Shown: positions 29,006 through 39,432, counted from the first letter of the stretch. The stretch: 64,000 bases of DNA from [Enterobacter] lignolyticus SCF1 (GCF_000164865.1 NC_014618.1:3844001-3908000); one strand, 5' to 3'. The notes: generated by a model not told the origin, from the letters alone. Numbers and translations are program-made.

Positions 29006-29290
29006 TTATCCCTGATGCGGCATCAGGCCCGGCTGGGCGACAACGGCAGGTTTCGTGCTGCCCAGCGCCGCTTCGTCGGCGCTGATGCTGCCGGAGTTGG
29101 TTGCCCACACCCCTTCCTGCGTTTTAGTAATCGCCTGATGCTGCGCATTCAGATTCTGGCCCATCGCGGCGATATGCGTGCTCTCGGTACCACCGCTGTT
29201 ATCGGCCCATGGAATAACCGGATCGGCGGCGGCGGCCATACCTGAGAAAACGGCGGCGGATAATACGACTGTTGTCAGAAATGTTTTCAT
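29006..29290 (-). CDS. Small secreted protein of unknown function
   Basis: 94 residues; I do not recognise the family. Clear signal peptide (MKTFLTTVVLSAAVFSGMAA, cleavage likely before ADPV). The mature chain of about 70 residues is rich in Ala, Gly, Ser, Gln and Asn, has no Cys, and ends PGLMPHQG. GAGGTG lies 4 nt before the ATG at 29290; the frame also contains an ATG at 29302, less well placed. It converges on the DUF2950 gene and shares its terminator region. Translated codon use looks like its neighbours, so it is probably a real gene, but expression is unproven. Confidence 0.6.
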   Translation of the reverse strand: MKTFLTTVVLSAAVFSGMAAAADPVIPWADNSGGTESTHIAAMGQNLNAQHQAITKTQEGVWATNSGSISADEAALGSTKPAVVAQPGLMPHQG

Positions 29291-29445
29291 CTTGCACCTC
29301 ACAAATAGCCTGGTATTTTCAAATAATTCTCACGCTATAAGTTTAGTGCGGTATTACTTTCCAAAAATCGACAAGATGTAGCGATTTATTTCACTGAAAC
29401 ATGTGCAAACAAGGAGTTATCGCTTCGATTTGCCGAATTTCCCCA

Positions 29446-29471
29446 TAAAAAAAGCGGCTGTAGCAGCCGCT
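29446..29471 (-). terminator. Intrinsic terminator of lpd
   Basis: Stem AGCGGCTG / CAGCCGCT with loop of 3 nt followed on the minus strand by seven T residues, 22 nt after the lpd stop. Confidence 0.9.
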
Positions 29472-29492
29472 CTTTTCACTGAAGAAGGAAAA

Positions 29493-30917
29493 TTACTTCT
29501 TCTTCGCTTTCGGGTTCGGCAGGTCGGTGATGCTACCTTCGAACACTTCCGCCGCCAGGCCCACGGACTCATGCAGGGTCGGGTGCGCGTGGATGGTCAG
29601 CGCGATGTCTTCAGCGTCGCAGCCCATTTCGATAGCCAGACCGATTTCACCCAGCAGCTCGCCGCCGTTGGTGCCAACAATCGCACCACCGATCACGCGG
29701 TGAGTCTCTTTGTCGAAAATCAGTTTAGTCATACCGTCTGCGCAGTCGGAAGCGATAGCACGGCCAGAAGCAGCCCACGGGAAGGTGGCGGTTTCGTAGC
29801 TGATGCCTTTCTCTTTCGCTTCTTTCTCAGTCAGACCTACCCATGCCACTTCTGGCTCAGTGTAGGCAATTGACGGGATCACTTTCGGATCGAAGTAGTG
29901 CTTCATGCCTGCGATAACTTCAGCGGCAACGTGACCTTCATGAACGCCTTTGTGCGCCAGCATCGGCTGACCGACGATATCGCCGATAGCGAAGATGTGC
30001 GGCACGTTGGTGCGCAGCTGCTTGTCAACGCGGATGAAGCCACGGTCGTCCACTTCCACACCGGCTTTGCCCGCGTCGAGGTTTTTACCGTTTGGCACGC
30101 GGCCGATAGCCACCAGCACGGCGTCGTAACGCTGCGGTTCGCCTGGCGCTTTTTTGCCTTCCATGGAAACGTAGATACCGTCTTCTTTCGCTTCAACGGC
30201 AGTCACTTTGGTTTCCAGCATCAGGTTGAACTTCTTGCTGATGCGCTTGGTGAAGACTTTAACGATGTCTTTGTCGGCGGCCGGGATAACCTGGTCGAAC
30301 ATTTCAACCACGTCAATCTCTGAACCCAGCGCATGGTACACGGTACCCATTTCCAGACCGATGATACCGCCGCCCATAACCAGCATACGCTTCGGTACGG
30401 ATTTCAGCTCCAGCGCGTCGGTGGAATCCCATACGCGCGGATCTTCGTGCGGAATGAACGGCAGCTGGATCGGACGGGAACCCGCCGCGATGATCGCGTT
30501 GTCGAAGTTGATCACGGTTTTGCCGTTTTCGCCTTCAACTTCCAGGGTGTTCGCCCCGGTAAATTTACCCAGACCGTTAACCACTTTCACCTTACGGCCT
30601 TTGGCCATACCGGCCAGACCGCCGGTCAGCTGAGTGATGACTTTCTCTTTCCAGGTACGAATCTTGTCGATATCGGTTTTCGGCTCACCGAAGACGATAC
30701 CGTGTTCAGCCAGCGCTTTGGCTTCTTCGATAACTTTCGCTACGTGCAGCAGCGCTTTAGAAGGGATACAGCCGACGTTCAGACAAACACCGCCGAGGGT
30801 GCTGTAACGTTCTACGATTACGGTTTCCAGACCTAAATCAGCGCAACGGAAGGCTGCAGAATAACCTGCCGGGCCTGCCCCAAGTACCACGACCTGAGTT
30901 TTGATTTCAGTACTCAT
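29493..30917 (-). CDS. lpd: Dihydrolipoyl dehydrogenase (E3)
   Basis: 474 residues. FAD flavoprotein shared by the pyruvate and 2-oxoglutarate dehydrogenase complexes and the glycine cleavage system; reoxidises dihydrolipoamide with NAD. Seen: FAD motif VVVLGAGPAGYSAA (9-22), redox disulfide C45/C50 in GGVCLNVGC, NAD motif VMGGGIIGLEMG, second FAD motif FAIGDI, and the C-terminal HAHPTLHES His-Glu pair. MSTEIK start as in E. coli (an extra ATG precedes it). The 199-bp gap from aceF, with a terminator, shows it also has its own promoter. Confidence 0.98.
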   Translation of the reverse strand: MSTEIKTQVVVLGAGPAGYSAAFRCADLGLETVIVERYSTLGGVCLNVGCIPSKALLHVAKVIEEAKALAEHGIVFGEPKTDIDKIRTWKEKVITQLTGGLAGMAKGRKVKVVNGLGKFTGANTLEVEGENGKTVINFDNAIIAAGSRPIQLPFIPHEDPRVWDSTDALELKSVPKRMLVMGGGIIGLEMGTVYHALGSEIDVVEMFDQVIPAADKDIVKVFTKRISKKFNLMLETKVTAVEAKEDGIYVSMEGKKAPGEPQRYDAVLVAIGRVPNGKNLDAGKAGVEVDDRGFIRVDKQLRTNVPHIFAIGDIVGQPMLAHKGVHEGHVAAEVIAGMKHYFDPKVIPSIAYTEPEVAWVGLTEKEAKEKGISYETATFPWAASGRAIASDCADGMTKLIFDKETHRVIGGAIVGTNGGELLGEIGLAIEMGCDAEDIALTIHAHPTLHESVGLAAEVFEGSITDLPNPKAKKK

Positions 30918-31084
30918 CATGACCTCTTAATTTATTTCCGGCGGTCCCTGGTCTTGTCGCCCATCATCCACCGGGTCGTTCTATCCGCCCGTATTTTACA
31001 AAATTGTTAAAAATTTTGATACAACAAAACGGCAACGATTTTTCTTTGGTACTAATAACCCCATTACCATCATGAGATTACCAG

Positions 31085-31110
31085 AAAAAAGCCGGCCGAT
31101 TGGCCGGCTT
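31085..31110 (-). terminator. Intrinsic terminator of pdhR-aceEF
   Basis: AAGCCGGCC / GGCCGGCTT stem with 4-nt loop, then a T-run on the minus strand, right after the aceF stop at 31117. It separates the pdhR-aceE-aceF transcript from lpd, leaving lpd to read-through and its own promoter. Confidence 0.88.
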
Positions 31111-31116
31111 TTTCGG

Positions 31117-32991
31117 TTACATCACCAGGCGGCGAATGTCGCTCAGCATGTTGTTGATGATGGTGATGAAGCGCGCACCATCAGCACCGTCAATCACGCG
31201 GTGGTCGAAGGACAGAGAGATTGGCATCATCAGACGCGGCATGAACTCTTTACCATTCCACACCGGCTCCATCGCGGACTTGGAGACACCGAGGATAGCC
31301 ACTTCCGGCGCGTTCACGATCGGCGCGAAGTGGGTGGTGCCCAGGCCACCGATGCTGGAGATGGTGAAGCAGCCGCCCTGCATTTCGCCAGCGGTCAGCT
31401 TACCGTCACGCGCTTTTTTGGAGATAACGGTCAGTTCGCGAGACAGCTCGGTAATGCTCTTCTTGTTCACGTCTTTGAAGACCGGAACCACCAGACCATT
31501 CGGCGTATCTACCGCAACACCAATGTTGATGTACTTTTTCAGGGTCAGACGCTGGCCGTCTTCGGACAGAGAGCTGTTAAAGCGCGGCATCTGTTCCAGA
31601 GCGGCGGCAACGGCTTTCATGATGAAGACCACTGGGGTGAATTTCACGTCCAGTTTGCGCTTCTCAGCTTCGGCGTTCTGCTGTTTACGGAACGCTTCCA
31701 GATCGGTGATATCGGTCTTATCGAAGTGCGTAACGTGCGGGATCATCACCCAGTTACGGCTCAGGTTGGCGCCAGAGATTTTCTGGATGCGGCCCAGCTC
31801 CACTTCTTCGATTTCACCAAACTTGCTGAAGTCCACTTTCGGCCATGGCAGCATGCCCGGGATACCGCCGCCGGTAGCAGCAGCAGGTGCAGCTTCAGCG
31901 CGTTTCACCGCGTCTTTCACGTAAGCCTGAACGTCTTCGCGCAGGATACGACCTTTACGGCCGGTGCCTTTCACTTTCGCCAGGTTAACGCCGAATTCGC
32001 GCGCCAGGCGACGAATCAGCGGAGTCGCGTGAATATAAGCGTCGTTTTCAGCGAACTCGGATTTGCCTTCCGCTTTAGCCGTAGGCGCAGCAGCGGATTT
32101 CGCCGCCTGAGCCGGAGCAGCAGCAGGTGCCGGAGCAGCAGCGGCAGGCGCAGCGCCTTCTACTTCGAAGACCATGATCAGAGAGCCGGTAGACACTTTG
32201 TCGCCGGTGCTGATTTTGATCTCTTTAACGGTACCCGCGAACGGCGCAGGGACTTCCATGGAAGCCTTATCGCCTTCAACGGTGATCAGCGACTGTTCAG
32301 CGGCAATTTTATCGCCCACTTTAACCATCACTTCGGTCACTTCAACTTCGTCGCCGCCGATGTCCGGTACGTGAACTTCTTTAGGACCAGACGCTGCCGG
32401 TGCCGCCGCAGCCGGAGCGGCGGCCTGTACAGGCGCAGCAGCAGGCGCAGCGCCCGCCACTTCGAAGACCATGATCAGAGAGCCGGTGGACACTTTGTCG
32501 CCGGTGTTCACTTTGATCTCTTTCACGGTGCCGGCGAACGGCGCCGGAACTTCCATAGAGGCTTTGTCGCCTTCTACAGTGATCAGGGACTGCTCAGCGC
32601 TAACGGTGTCGCCCACTTTCACCAGGATTTCGGTGACTTCAACTTCGTCGCCGCCGATGTCAGGAACGTGAACGTCTTTTGCCGCCGCGGCAGCAGGCGC
32701 AGCCGCCGGAGCCGCTGCTTTTTTCTCTTCCTGCGCAGGTGCAGCGGCTGCTGCACCCTCGGCGGAATCGAAAATCATGATCAGTTTGCCGGTCTCGGTT
32801 TTATCGCCAACAGAGACTTTGATCTCTTTAACGATGCCAGCCTGCGGAGACGGCACTTCCATAGAGGCTTTGTCGCCTTCTACGGTGATCAGCGACTGTT
32901 CAGCTTCAACTTTGTCGCCCACTTTGACCAGGATCTCGGTGATTTCAACTTCATCAGCCCCGATGTCCGGTACATTGATTTCGATAGCCAT
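31117..32991 (-). CDS. aceF: Dihydrolipoamide acetyltransferase (E2 of pyruvate dehydrogenase)
   Basis: 624 residues. Core of the pyruvate dehydrogenase complex. Three lipoyl domains in tandem with the lipoylated Lys in EGDKASM at K41, K143 and K242, joined by Ala/Pro-rich flexible linkers; a peripheral-subunit-binding domain near 325-360 ([16 protein letters not shown]); and the catalytic domain with FDHRVIDG (His597). Slightly shorter than E. coli (630) because of linker length. It follows aceE by 14 nt and ends in a terminator. Confidence 0.98.
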   Translation of the reverse strand: MAIEINVPDIGADEVEITEILVKVGDKVEAEQSLITVEGDKASMEVPSPQAGIVKEIKVSVGDKTETGKLIMIFDSAEGAAAAAPAQEEKKAAAPAAAPAAAAAKDVHVPDIGGDEVEVTEILVKVGDTVSAEQSLITVEGDKASMEVPAPFAGTVKEIKVNTGDKVSTGSLIMVFEVAGAAPAAAPVQAAAPAAAAPAASGPKEVHVPDIGGDEVEVTEVMVKVGDKIAAEQSLITVEGDKASMEVPAPFAGTVKEIKISTGDKVSTGSLIMVFEVEGAAPAAAAPAPAAAPAQAAKSAAAPTAKAEGKSEFAENDAYIHATPLIRRLAREFGVNLAKVKGTGRKGRILREDVQAYVKDAVKRAEAAPAAATGGGIPGMLPWPKVDFSKFGEIEEVELGRIQKISGANLSRNWVMIPHVTHFDKTDITDLEAFRKQQNAEAEKRKLDVKFTPVVFIMKAVAAALEQMPRFNSSLSEDGQRLTLKKYINIGVAVDTPNGLVVPVFKDVNKKSITELSRELTVISKKARDGKLTAGEMQGGCFTISSIGGLGTTHFAPIVNAPEVAILGVSKSAMEPVWNGKEFMPRLMMPISLSFDHRVIDGADGARFITIINNMLSDIRRLVM

Positions 32992-33005
32992 TATTCTTTT
33001 ACCTC

Positions 33006-35669
33006 TTACGCCAGACGCGGGTTAACTTTTTCTGCATCGATGTTGAATTTGGCGATTGCGTCAGCAACCACTTTCTTATCGATTTCGCCACGTTTAGCCA
33101 GTTCGCCCAGAGCCGCTACCACCACGTAGGAAGCATCAACTTCGAAGTGGTGACGCAGGTTTTCACGGCTGTCGGAGCGACCAAAACCGTCGGTACCCAG
33201 TACGCGGTAGTCGTCCGCCGGTACATAGGTACGAACCTGCTCTGCGAACAGTTTCATATAGTCAGTAGAAGCGACCGCAGGAGCGTCGTTCATCACCTGA
33301 GCGATGTACGGAACGCGCGGCGTTTCCATCGGGTGCAGCATGTTCCAGCGCTCACAGTCCTGGCCATCACGCGCCAGTTCGGTGAAGGAGGTTACGCTGT
33401 AGACGTCGGAACCTACGCCGTAGTCGTTCGCCAGGATCTGTGCTGCTTCACGGACGTGACGCAGGATAGAGCCGGAGCCCAGCAGCTGAACTTTACCTTT
33501 GCTACCGGCAACGGTTTCGAGTTTGTAGATACCTTTACGGATACCTTCCTCAGCGCCTTCCGGCATCGCCGGCATGTGGTAGTTTTCGTTCAGCGTGGTG
33601 ATGTAGTAGTAAACGTTCTCTTGTTTCTCACCGTACATGCGCTCCAGACCGTCGTGCATGATGACCGCAACTTCGTACGCGTAGGACGGATCGTAAGAGA
33701 TACAGTTCGGGATAGTCAGAGACTGAATATGGCTGTGGCCATCTTCGTGCTGCAGACCTTCGCCGTTCAGGGTCGTACGACCGGAAGTACCGCCTACCAG
33801 GAAGCCGCGAGCCTGCTGGTCGCCTGCCTGCCAGCACAGGTCGCCGATACGCTGGAACCCGAACATGGAGTAGTAGATGTAGAACGGGATCATCGGCAGG
33901 TTGTTGGTGCTGTAAGAGGTCGCAGCGGCCAGCCAGGATGCGCCTGCGCCCAGCTCGTTGATACCTTCCTGCAGGATCTGACCTTTTTCGTCTTCTTTGT
34001 AGTACGCAACCTGCTCACGGTCCTGCGGGGTGTACTGCTGGCCGTTCGGGCTGTAGATACCGATCTGACGGAACAGACCTTCCATACCGAAAGTACGCGC
34101 TTCGTCAGCGATGATCGGCACCAGACGGTCTTTGATAGACTTGTTCTTCAGCATCACGTTCAGGGCGCGAACGAAAGCGATCGTCGTGGAGATCTCTTTG
34201 TTCTGCTCTTCCAGCAGCTGGGAGAAATCGGACAGCGCAGGTAGCTCCAGCTTCTCGGTGAAGTTCACCTGACGAGACGGCAGGTAGCCTTTCAGCGCCT
34301 GACGGCGTTCGTGCAGGTACTTGTGCTCTTCAGACCCTTCCGGGAAGGTGATGTAAGACAGGTTTTCCACCTGCTCGTCGGTGACTGGAACGTTGAAACG
34401 GTCGCGGATATAGCGCACGCCGTCCATGTTCATTTTCTTCACCTGGTGCGCGATGTTTTTACCTTCTGCGGTATCACCCATGCCGTAACCTTTGATGGTA
34501 TGGGCCAGGATGACGGTCGCTTTACCTTTGGTGTCCTGCGCTTTTTTCAGTGCAGCGTAGACTTTCTTCGGATCGTGGCCGCCACGGTTCAGGGCCCAGA
34601 TCTGCTCGTCAGTCCAGTCGGCAACCAGCGCGGCGGTTTCCGGGTATTTACCGAAGAAGTGCTCGCGCACGTACGCGCCGTCTTTGGATTTGAAGGTCTG
34701 GTAGTCGCCGTCAACGGTTTCGTTCATCAGCTGAATCAGCTTACCGCTGGTGTCTTTACGCAGCAGCTCGTCCCAGCGACCGCCCCACATGACCTTGATA
34801 ACGTTCCAGCCAGCGCCCGCGAAGATGCCTTCCAGTTCGTTGATGATTTTGCCGTTACCGGTGACCGGGCCATCCAGACGCTGCAGGTTGCAGTTGATGA
34901 TGAAGCACAGGTTGTCCAGTTTTTCACGGGTCGCGATGGTGATGGCGCCTTTAGATTCCGGCTCGTCCATCTCGCCGTCGCCCAGGAAGGCGTAAACGGT
35001 TTGTTCGGAAGTGTCTTTCAGACCACGGTGTTCCAGATATTTCAGGAACTTAGCCTGATAGATAGCGCCGATCGGGCCCAGACCCATAGAAACGGTCGGG
35101 AACTGCCAGAAGGTCGGCATCAGTTTCGGGTGCGGGTAAGAGGACAGACCTTTACCGTGAACTTCCTGACGGAAGTTGTTCATCTGCTCTTCAGTCAGAC
35201 GACCTTCCAGGAACGCACGCGCGTAGATGCCCGGAGAGATGTGGCCCTGGAAGTACACCAGATCGCCGCCGTCTTTCTCATTACGGGCACGGAAGAAGTG
35301 GTTGAAGCACACTTCGTAAACGGTCGCTGAAGACTGGAAGGACGCCATGTGGCCGCCCAGCTCCAGGTCTTTCTTGGATGCGCGCAGAACGGTCATGATC
35401 GCGTTCCAGCGGATAGCAGAACGAATACGGCGTTCCAGATCCAGATTGCCCGGGTATTCCGGTTCATCTTCAACGGCAATGGTGTTTACATAGTTGCTAG
35501 CCCCGGTACCTGCAGCCACCTTCACACCGCCTTTGCGGGCTTCAGACAGCAGCTGGTCGATCAGATACTGAGCACGCTCAACACCTTCTTCACGGATGAC
35601 CGATTCGATCGCCTGTAGCCAGTCGCGAGTTTCGATCGGATCCACGTCATTTTGGAAACGTTCTGACAT
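33006..35669 (-). CDS. aceE: Pyruvate dehydrogenase E1 component
   Basis: 887 residues, as in E. coli. Thiamine diphosphate-dependent homodimeric decarboxylase that passes the acetyl group to lipoyl-AceF. The ThDP motif starts at [13 protein letters not shown] (about 229-241) and continues to the NCNLQ segment. Also seen: [20 protein letters not shown] near 175 and the C-terminal transketolase-like domain ([16 protein letters not shown]). Second gene of the pdhR-aceEF operon; 146 bp separate it from pdhR. Confidence 0.98.
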   Translation of the reverse strand: MSERFQNDVDPIETRDWLQAIESVIREEGVERAQYLIDQLLSEARKGGVKVAAGTGASNYVNTIAVEDEPEYPGNLDLERRIRSAIRWNAIMTVLRASKKDLELGGHMASFQSSATVYEVCFNHFFRARNEKDGGDLVYFQGHISPGIYARAFLEGRLTEEQMNNFRQEVHGKGLSSYPHPKLMPTFWQFPTVSMGLGPIGAIYQAKFLKYLEHRGLKDTSEQTVYAFLGDGEMDEPESKGAITIATREKLDNLCFIINCNLQRLDGPVTGNGKIINELEGIFAGAGWNVIKVMWGGRWDELLRKDTSGKLIQLMNETVDGDYQTFKSKDGAYVREHFFGKYPETAALVADWTDEQIWALNRGGHDPKKVYAALKKAQDTKGKATVILAHTIKGYGMGDTAEGKNIAHQVKKMNMDGVRYIRDRFNVPVTDEQVENLSYITFPEGSEEHKYLHERRQALKGYLPSRQVNFTEKLELPALSDFSQLLEEQNKEISTTIAFVRALNVMLKNKSIKDRLVPIIADEARTFGMEGLFRQIGIYSPNGQQYTPQDREQVAYYKEDEKGQILQEGINELGAGASWLAAATSYSTNNLPMIPFYIYYSMFGFQRIGDLCWQAGDQQARGFLVGGTSGRTTLNGEGLQHEDGHSHIQSLTIPNCISYDPSYAYEVAVIMHDGLERMYGEKQENVYYYITTLNENYHMPAMPEGAEEGIRKGIYKLETVAGSKGKVQLLGSGSILRHVREAAQILANDYGVGSDVYSVTSFTELARDGQDCERWNMLHPMETPRVPYIAQVMNDAPAVASTDYMKLFAEQVRTYVPADDYRVLGTDGFGRSDSRENLRHHFEVDASYVVVAALGELAKRGEIDKKVVADAIAKFNIDAEKVNPRLA

Positions 35670-35815
35670 GGGGGGTATTCCTTATCTATCTAATACGTTG
35701 ATTTATCTGGAACCTGTCCCATTGCATTTTCACAGGAAAACGCAATAAGACAGGTTCTGCGTTTAGTTGCCGCGCTCTAAAAACTGGCGCTTAAAAACCA
35801 TAAGAACCGCTGATG

Positions 35816-36580
35816 CTAGTCCTTACGTTGCTGAAGTCGTCGCAGTGAACGGTCTCGACGACTTTGTTCACGGCTTCTGTCCAGCAAGATTTCCTCAATG
35901 AAGGCCAGGTGACGGTGCGACGCTTCACGCGCCTGCTCCGGCTCCCTTGCCATTATCGCCTCGAAAATACGAGTACGATGGTTGCTGACCAGCGGAAGCA
36001 TCTCCCGACGGGCATACAACAATTCAAAATTCTGGCGAACGTTCTGGGCCAGCATGGGTTCCATGCAGCGTAGCAGATGAAGCAGCACAACATTGTGCGC
36101 GGCTTCGGTGACGGCAATTTGATACTGGACGACGGCGCTGGATTCGGCGTCAAGGTCGCCGGACTGCTGGGCTTTTTCAATCGCCTGATGCAGTTCGCTA
36201 ATCCGCACACGGTCTTCTTCCGTGCTGCGCAGCGCTGCGTAATAGGCGGCAATGCCTTCCAGCGCGTGACGGGTCTCCAGCAGATCAAACTGGGATTCAG
36301 GGTGGTCGGAGAGCAGCTCCACCAGCGGGTCGCTAAAGCTCTGCCACAGGCTACTTTGCACAAACGTACCGCCGCCCTGGCGACGTAGCAGCAGGCCCTT
36401 TGCTTCGAGACGTTGAATCGCCTCACGCAGGGAGGGACGGGAAACGTCGAACTGCTTTGCCAGTTCGCGTTCAGGTGGAAGTTTTTCGCCGGGGCGCAGT
36501 GTCCCCTCAAGGATCAAAAACTCCAGCTGCTGCTCAATCACATCGGATAGTTTTGGTTGGCGGATTTTGCTGTAGGCCAT
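35816..36580 (-). CDS. pdhR: Pyruvate-responsive repressor PdhR
   Basis: 254 residues, GntR family, FadR subfamily. N-terminal winged helix (about 8-75; [20 protein letters not shown]) and a C-terminal all-helical FCD domain that binds pyruvate, which releases the repressor from DNA. It controls its own operon, and in E. coli also ndh and cyoABCDE. A near-perfect PdhR box (36612-36628) lies on its own promoter. First gene of pdhR-aceE-aceF. Confidence 0.97.
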   Translation of the reverse strand: MAYSKIRQPKLSDVIEQQLEFLILEGTLRPGEKLPPERELAKQFDVSRPSLREAIQRLEAKGLLLRRQGGGTFVQSSLWQSFSDPLVELLSDHPESQFDLLETRHALEGIAAYYAALRSTEEDRVRISELHQAIEKAQQSGDLDAESSAVVQYQIAVTEAAHNVVLLHLLRCMEPMLAQNVRQNFELLYARREMLPLVSNHRTRIFEAIMAREPEQAREASHRHLAFIEEILLDRSREQSRRDRSLRRLQQRKD

Positions 36581-36611
36581 TATTCCCTGTCTCTGCCATT
36601 AGCCCGGAGTC

Positions 36612-36628
36612 AATTGGTCTTACCAATT
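36612..36628. promoter_or_regulatory. PdhR operator
   Basis: AATTGGTCTTACCAATT, a 17-bp palindrome with the consensus arms AATTGGT and ACCAATT around a 3-bp centre. It sits at the expected transcription start of pdhR, so bound PdhR would block its own promoter until pyruvate rises. Confidence 0.92.
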
Positions 36629-36654
36629 TAAAGTTCGTGACGCTAAAGTAACAA
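36626..36654 (-). promoter_or_regulatory. Probable pdhR promoter
   Basis: On the minus strand TTGTTA (36654-36649), 17-bp spacer, TTAAAT (36631-36626). The -10 abuts the PdhR box. Confidence 0.5.
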
Positions 36655-36843
36655 AGTATTCACCTTCTGTCCATACAGGTTTTGATTGAAATCAGGAAAC
36701 CACGCACATTTTAACAACCTTACAGAAATGACGTTTCAGAAATGTAACTTTGCGAAAATGTCACATTTACCACCAAAGGGGTACATTTAACCTTAATTAA
36801 ACGAGGGATTTTGCAATCTGAAGCGATTCAACAACGCAAAATA

Positions 36844-36857
36844 TGAATTTTCATTCA
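36844..36857. promoter_or_regulatory. ARG-box-like palindrome upstream of aroP
   Basis: TGAATTTTCATTCA has the TGAAT-N4-ATTCA arms of an ArgR half-operator. A degenerate relative, TGAAGCGATTCA, lies at 36819-36830, with centres about 26 bp apart, not the usual 21. Assignment to ArgR is inference. Confidence 0.35.
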
Positions 36858-37120
36858 ACGACTTCGCATTTATGACGCATAACTGAATGAGGAGGTATGC
36901 AGGACGCGGCTTTACATTTGGTTTCTTTTTAGGCAACCCGTCATCATCCCTTCATAAAGCAGGTGCATTCGGGCGCACTTATCACTATTCTCCACCCTAC
37001 GGAAGAGCCAAGAACAACTTTCGCCTCTCTCTACCGTAAACAAAAAAATACAGAAAACGGAATTTCTTAATTACACGCACACAACAACAGTGCATACAAA
37101 ATAATCACTCACGAGGTTTC

Positions 37121-38494
37121 ATGATGGAAGGTCAACAGCATGGCGATCAGCTAAAGCGCGGCCTTAAAAACCGCCATATTCAGCTGATTGCGCTGGGTGG
37201 TGCTATCGGAACAGGTTTGTTTCTGGGCAGCGCATCCGTTATCCAATCCGCAGGCCCGGGGATAATCCTCGGCTATGCTATCGCAGGGTTTATTGCTTTT
37301 CTGATCATGCGTCAGTTAGGCGAAATGGTCGTGGAAGAGCCGGTTGCAGGCTCCTTTAGCCACTTTGCGTACAAATACTGGGGCAGCTTCGCCGGTTTTG
37401 CCTCCGGCTGGAACTACTGGGTTCTGTACGTGCTGGTCGCGATGGCGGAGCTGACCGCGGTCGGTAAATACATCCAGTTCTGGTACCCGGAAATCCCGAC
37501 CTGGGCTTCCGCTGCGGCCTTCTTCGTCATCATCAACGCCATCAACCTGACCAACGTGAAAGTGTTCGGTGAAATGGAGTTCTGGTTTGCCATCATCAAA
37601 GTGATCGCCGTCGTGGCGATGATCCTGTTCGGCGGCTGGCTGCTGTTTAGCGGCAACGGCGGCCCGCAGGCGACCGTGCGCAACCTGTGGGAACAAGGCG
37701 GCTTCCTGCCTCACGGCATGAGCGGGCTGGTGATGATGATGGCGATTATCATGTTCTCTTTCGGCGGGCTGGAGCTGGTCGGCATCACCGCTGCAGAAGC
37801 CGATAACCCGGAAAAGAGCATCCCGAAAGCCACTAACCAGGTGATTTACCGTATCCTGATTTTCTATGTGGGCTCCCTGGCGGTGCTGCTTTCTCTGCTG
37901 CCGTGGACGCGCGTGACGGCGGATACCAGCCCGTTCGTGCTGATTTTCCATGAGCTGGGCGATACCTTCGTCGCCAATGCCCTGAACATCGTGGTGCTGA
38001 CCGCCGCGCTCTCCGTCTACAACAGCTGCGTTTACTGCAACAGCCGCATGCTGTTTGGCCTGGCGCAGCAGGGCAACGCGCCAAAAGCGCTGCTGAACGT
38101 CGACAAACGCGGCGTGCCGGTGAACACCATTCTGGTCTCCGCCGTCGTTACCGCGCTGTGCGTGCTGATTAACTATCTGGCGCCCGAATCCGCGTTCGGC
38201 CTGCTGATGGCGCTGGTCGTCTCCGCATTGGTGATCAACTGGGCGATGATCAGCCTCGCGCACATGAAATTCCGCCGCGCTAAGCAGCAGCAGGGCGTCG
38301 CTCCGCGCTTCCCGGCGCTGCTCTACCCGCTTGGCAACTGGATCTGCCTGCTGTTCATGGCAGCCGTGCTGGTCATCATGCTGATAACCCCAGGGATGGC
38401 GATTTCCGTGTACCTGATCCCGGTGTGGGTAGCCATACTCGGCGTCGGCTACCTGTTCAAACAGAAAAGCGGAAATGCGGTAAAAGCGCATTAA
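37121..38494 (+). CDS. aroP: Aromatic amino acid permease AroP
   Basis: 457 residues, almost identical to E. coli AroP. Proton-coupled inner-membrane importer of phenylalanine, tyrosine and tryptophan in the APC superfamily, with 12 hydrophobic segments. The first helix carries the substrate-binding GGAIGTGLFLGS; the FSFGGLELVGITAAEADNP segment is typical of the family. Two adjacent ATGs occur; the first (37121) is used as in E. coli, preceded by GAGG. Divergent from pdhR over 540 bp; convergent with ampE. Confidence 0.97.
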   Translation: MMEGQQHGDQLKRGLKNRHIQLIALGGAIGTGLFLGSASVIQSAGPGIILGYAIAGFIAFLIMRQLGEMVVEEPVAGSFSHFAYKYWGSFAGFASGWNYWVLYVLVAMAELTAVGKYIQFWYPEIPTWASAAAFFVIINAINLTNVKVFGEMEFWFAIIKVIAVVAMILFGGWLLFSGNGGPQATVRNLWEQGGFLPHGMSGLVMMMAIIMFSFGGLELVGITAAEADNPEKSIPKATNQVIYRILIFYVGSLAVLLSLLPWTRVTADTSPFVLIFHELGDTFVANALNIVVLTAALSVYNSCVYCNSRMLFGLAQQGNAPKALLNVDKRGVPVNTILVSAVVTALCVLINYLAPESAFGLLMALVVSALVINWAMISLAHMKFRRAKQQQGVAPRFPALLYPLGNWICLLFMAAVLVIMLITPGMAISVYLIPVWVAILGVGYLFKQKSGNAVKAH

Positions 38495-38510
38495 TCGCCC
38501 GTCGCCAGCA

Positions 38511-38541
38511 TAAAAAACGGGATGCCGCGACCGGCATCCCG
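38511..38541 (-). terminator. Intrinsic terminator of ampDE
   Basis: GGGATGCCG / CGGCATCCC stem, then six T residues on the minus strand, 37 nt after the ampE stop. On the plus strand it lacks a T-run but may also slow aroP transcripts. Confidence 0.85.
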
Positions 38542-38577
38542 ACTGCAAAGAAAAAATTCAGAAATACGGACGCTGGC

Positions 38578-39432
38578 TCAGACCAGCGTGCCGTAAATTG
38601 TCAGCAGCGCCATCACCACCACCACCACGAAGGACGTTTTCTTCGCCAGCGATACCGCCGCTTTCGGCGTCTCCAGCTTATTGACGTGCGGCTCGCGGGC
38701 AAGTGAGAACTGCGCCAGCTGCGTCAGTACCTGATACTGGGAGCTGTGGCGATCGCCAAGCGAAGCAAACCAGGCCGGCAGCGCTTTTTCGCCATGGCCT
38801 ATCAGGGCATACACCACGCCGACCAGCCGCACCGGGACCCAGTCCAGAATATGTAAAATCGCGTCCACGCCCGACTCCTGGCGATGCCGTGGCGTCTGGT
38901 AGCGCGCAAGCCACGTCTGCCAGGCGCGCAAAAACGCGTATCCCATCAGCGTTACCGGCCCCCACGGGCCGCCGACCACGAACCAGAACAACGGCGCGAG
39001 GTAAAAACGGTAGTTGATCCACAGCAGCGCATTCTGCAGCTCGCGCAGGTACTCGCGCTCATCGCAGCCCGGCGGCACGCCGTGGATAAGCGTCAGCTCG
39101 CTGGCCATGGCCTCGCGCGCACGGCTGTCGTCGCGCGAGGCGGCCATCAGGTACGCGTGGTAGTGGATGCGCACCTTACCCGCGCCGATGCACAGCAGAC
39201 CAATCAGGATCCAGACCACCATCAGCGGAACGTTAAACAGCACGCCGTGCAGGACGCGCTGGAGCAAAAAGACGACAACCATCGCCACCAGGGTCATCAG
39301 CACGGTGGCGGAAATGGAATAGTGCTTCATCCGGCGAAACAGCACCTCCAGCCGGTGATCGAGCTGCCAGTGCTCTCCCAGCTTGAACAAGCGTTCGGCG
39401 ATAAGCACCAGCAGTGTCGTAAACAGCGTCAT
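38578..39432 (-). CDS. ampE: Inner-membrane regulatory protein AmpE
   Basis: 284 residues, as in E. coli. Polytopic membrane protein (about four hydrophobic segments) with a large cytoplasmic part; the second gene of ampDE. Suggested to sense or signal in peptidoglycan recycling and beta-lactamase regulation, though AmpD alone explains most induction phenotypes. Family motifs seen: [17 protein letters not shown] near the N-terminus, [27 protein letters not shown] and [18 protein letters not shown]. Overlaps ampD by 4 nt. Confidence 0.95.
   Translation of the reverse strand: MTLFTTLLVLIAERLFKLGEHWQLDHRLEVLFRRMKHYSISATVLMTLVAMVVVFLLQRVLHGVLFNVPLMVVWILIGLLCIGAGKVRIHYHAYLMAASRDDSRAREAMASELTLIHGVPPGCDEREYLRELQNALLWINYRFYLAPLFWFVVGGPWGPVTLMGYAFLRAWQTWLARYQTPRHRQESGVDAILHILDWVPVRLVGVVYALIGHGEKALPAWFASLGDRHSSQYQVLTQLAQFSLAREPHVNKLETPKAAVSLAKKTSFVVVVVMALLTIYGTLV

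Larger units (their letters stand above)
36581..37120. other. 540-bp divergent gap between pdhR and aroP
   Basis: Long non-coding region. It contains the pdhR promoter and PdhR box near its left end, the direct repeat CAGAAATG (two copies, about 36724 and 36738), the ARG-box-like palindrome at 36844-36857, and a related TGAAGCGATTCA at 36819-36830. The aroP promoter is expected toward the right. I could not find a convincing TyrR box pair, although E. coli aroP is TyrR-controlled. No small ORF stands out. Confidence 0.5.

Noticed and set aside
32170..32900. Three regularly spaced direct repeats that could suggest a CRISPR-like array
   Set aside because: They are the coding sequence of the three AceF lipoyl domains, about 300 bp apart, in frame and translated.
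31072..33129. A 685-codon open frame on the plus strand opposite aceF
   Set aside because: It mirrors the repetitive aceF gene on the other strand, its three internal repeats are antisense of the lipoyl domains, and it matches no known family. A codon-bias shadow.
36721..36800. Possible TyrR boxes (TGTAAC, TGTCAC, TTTAC fragments) before aroP
   Set aside because: No pair fits TGTAAA-N6-TTTACA with correct spacing on either strand.
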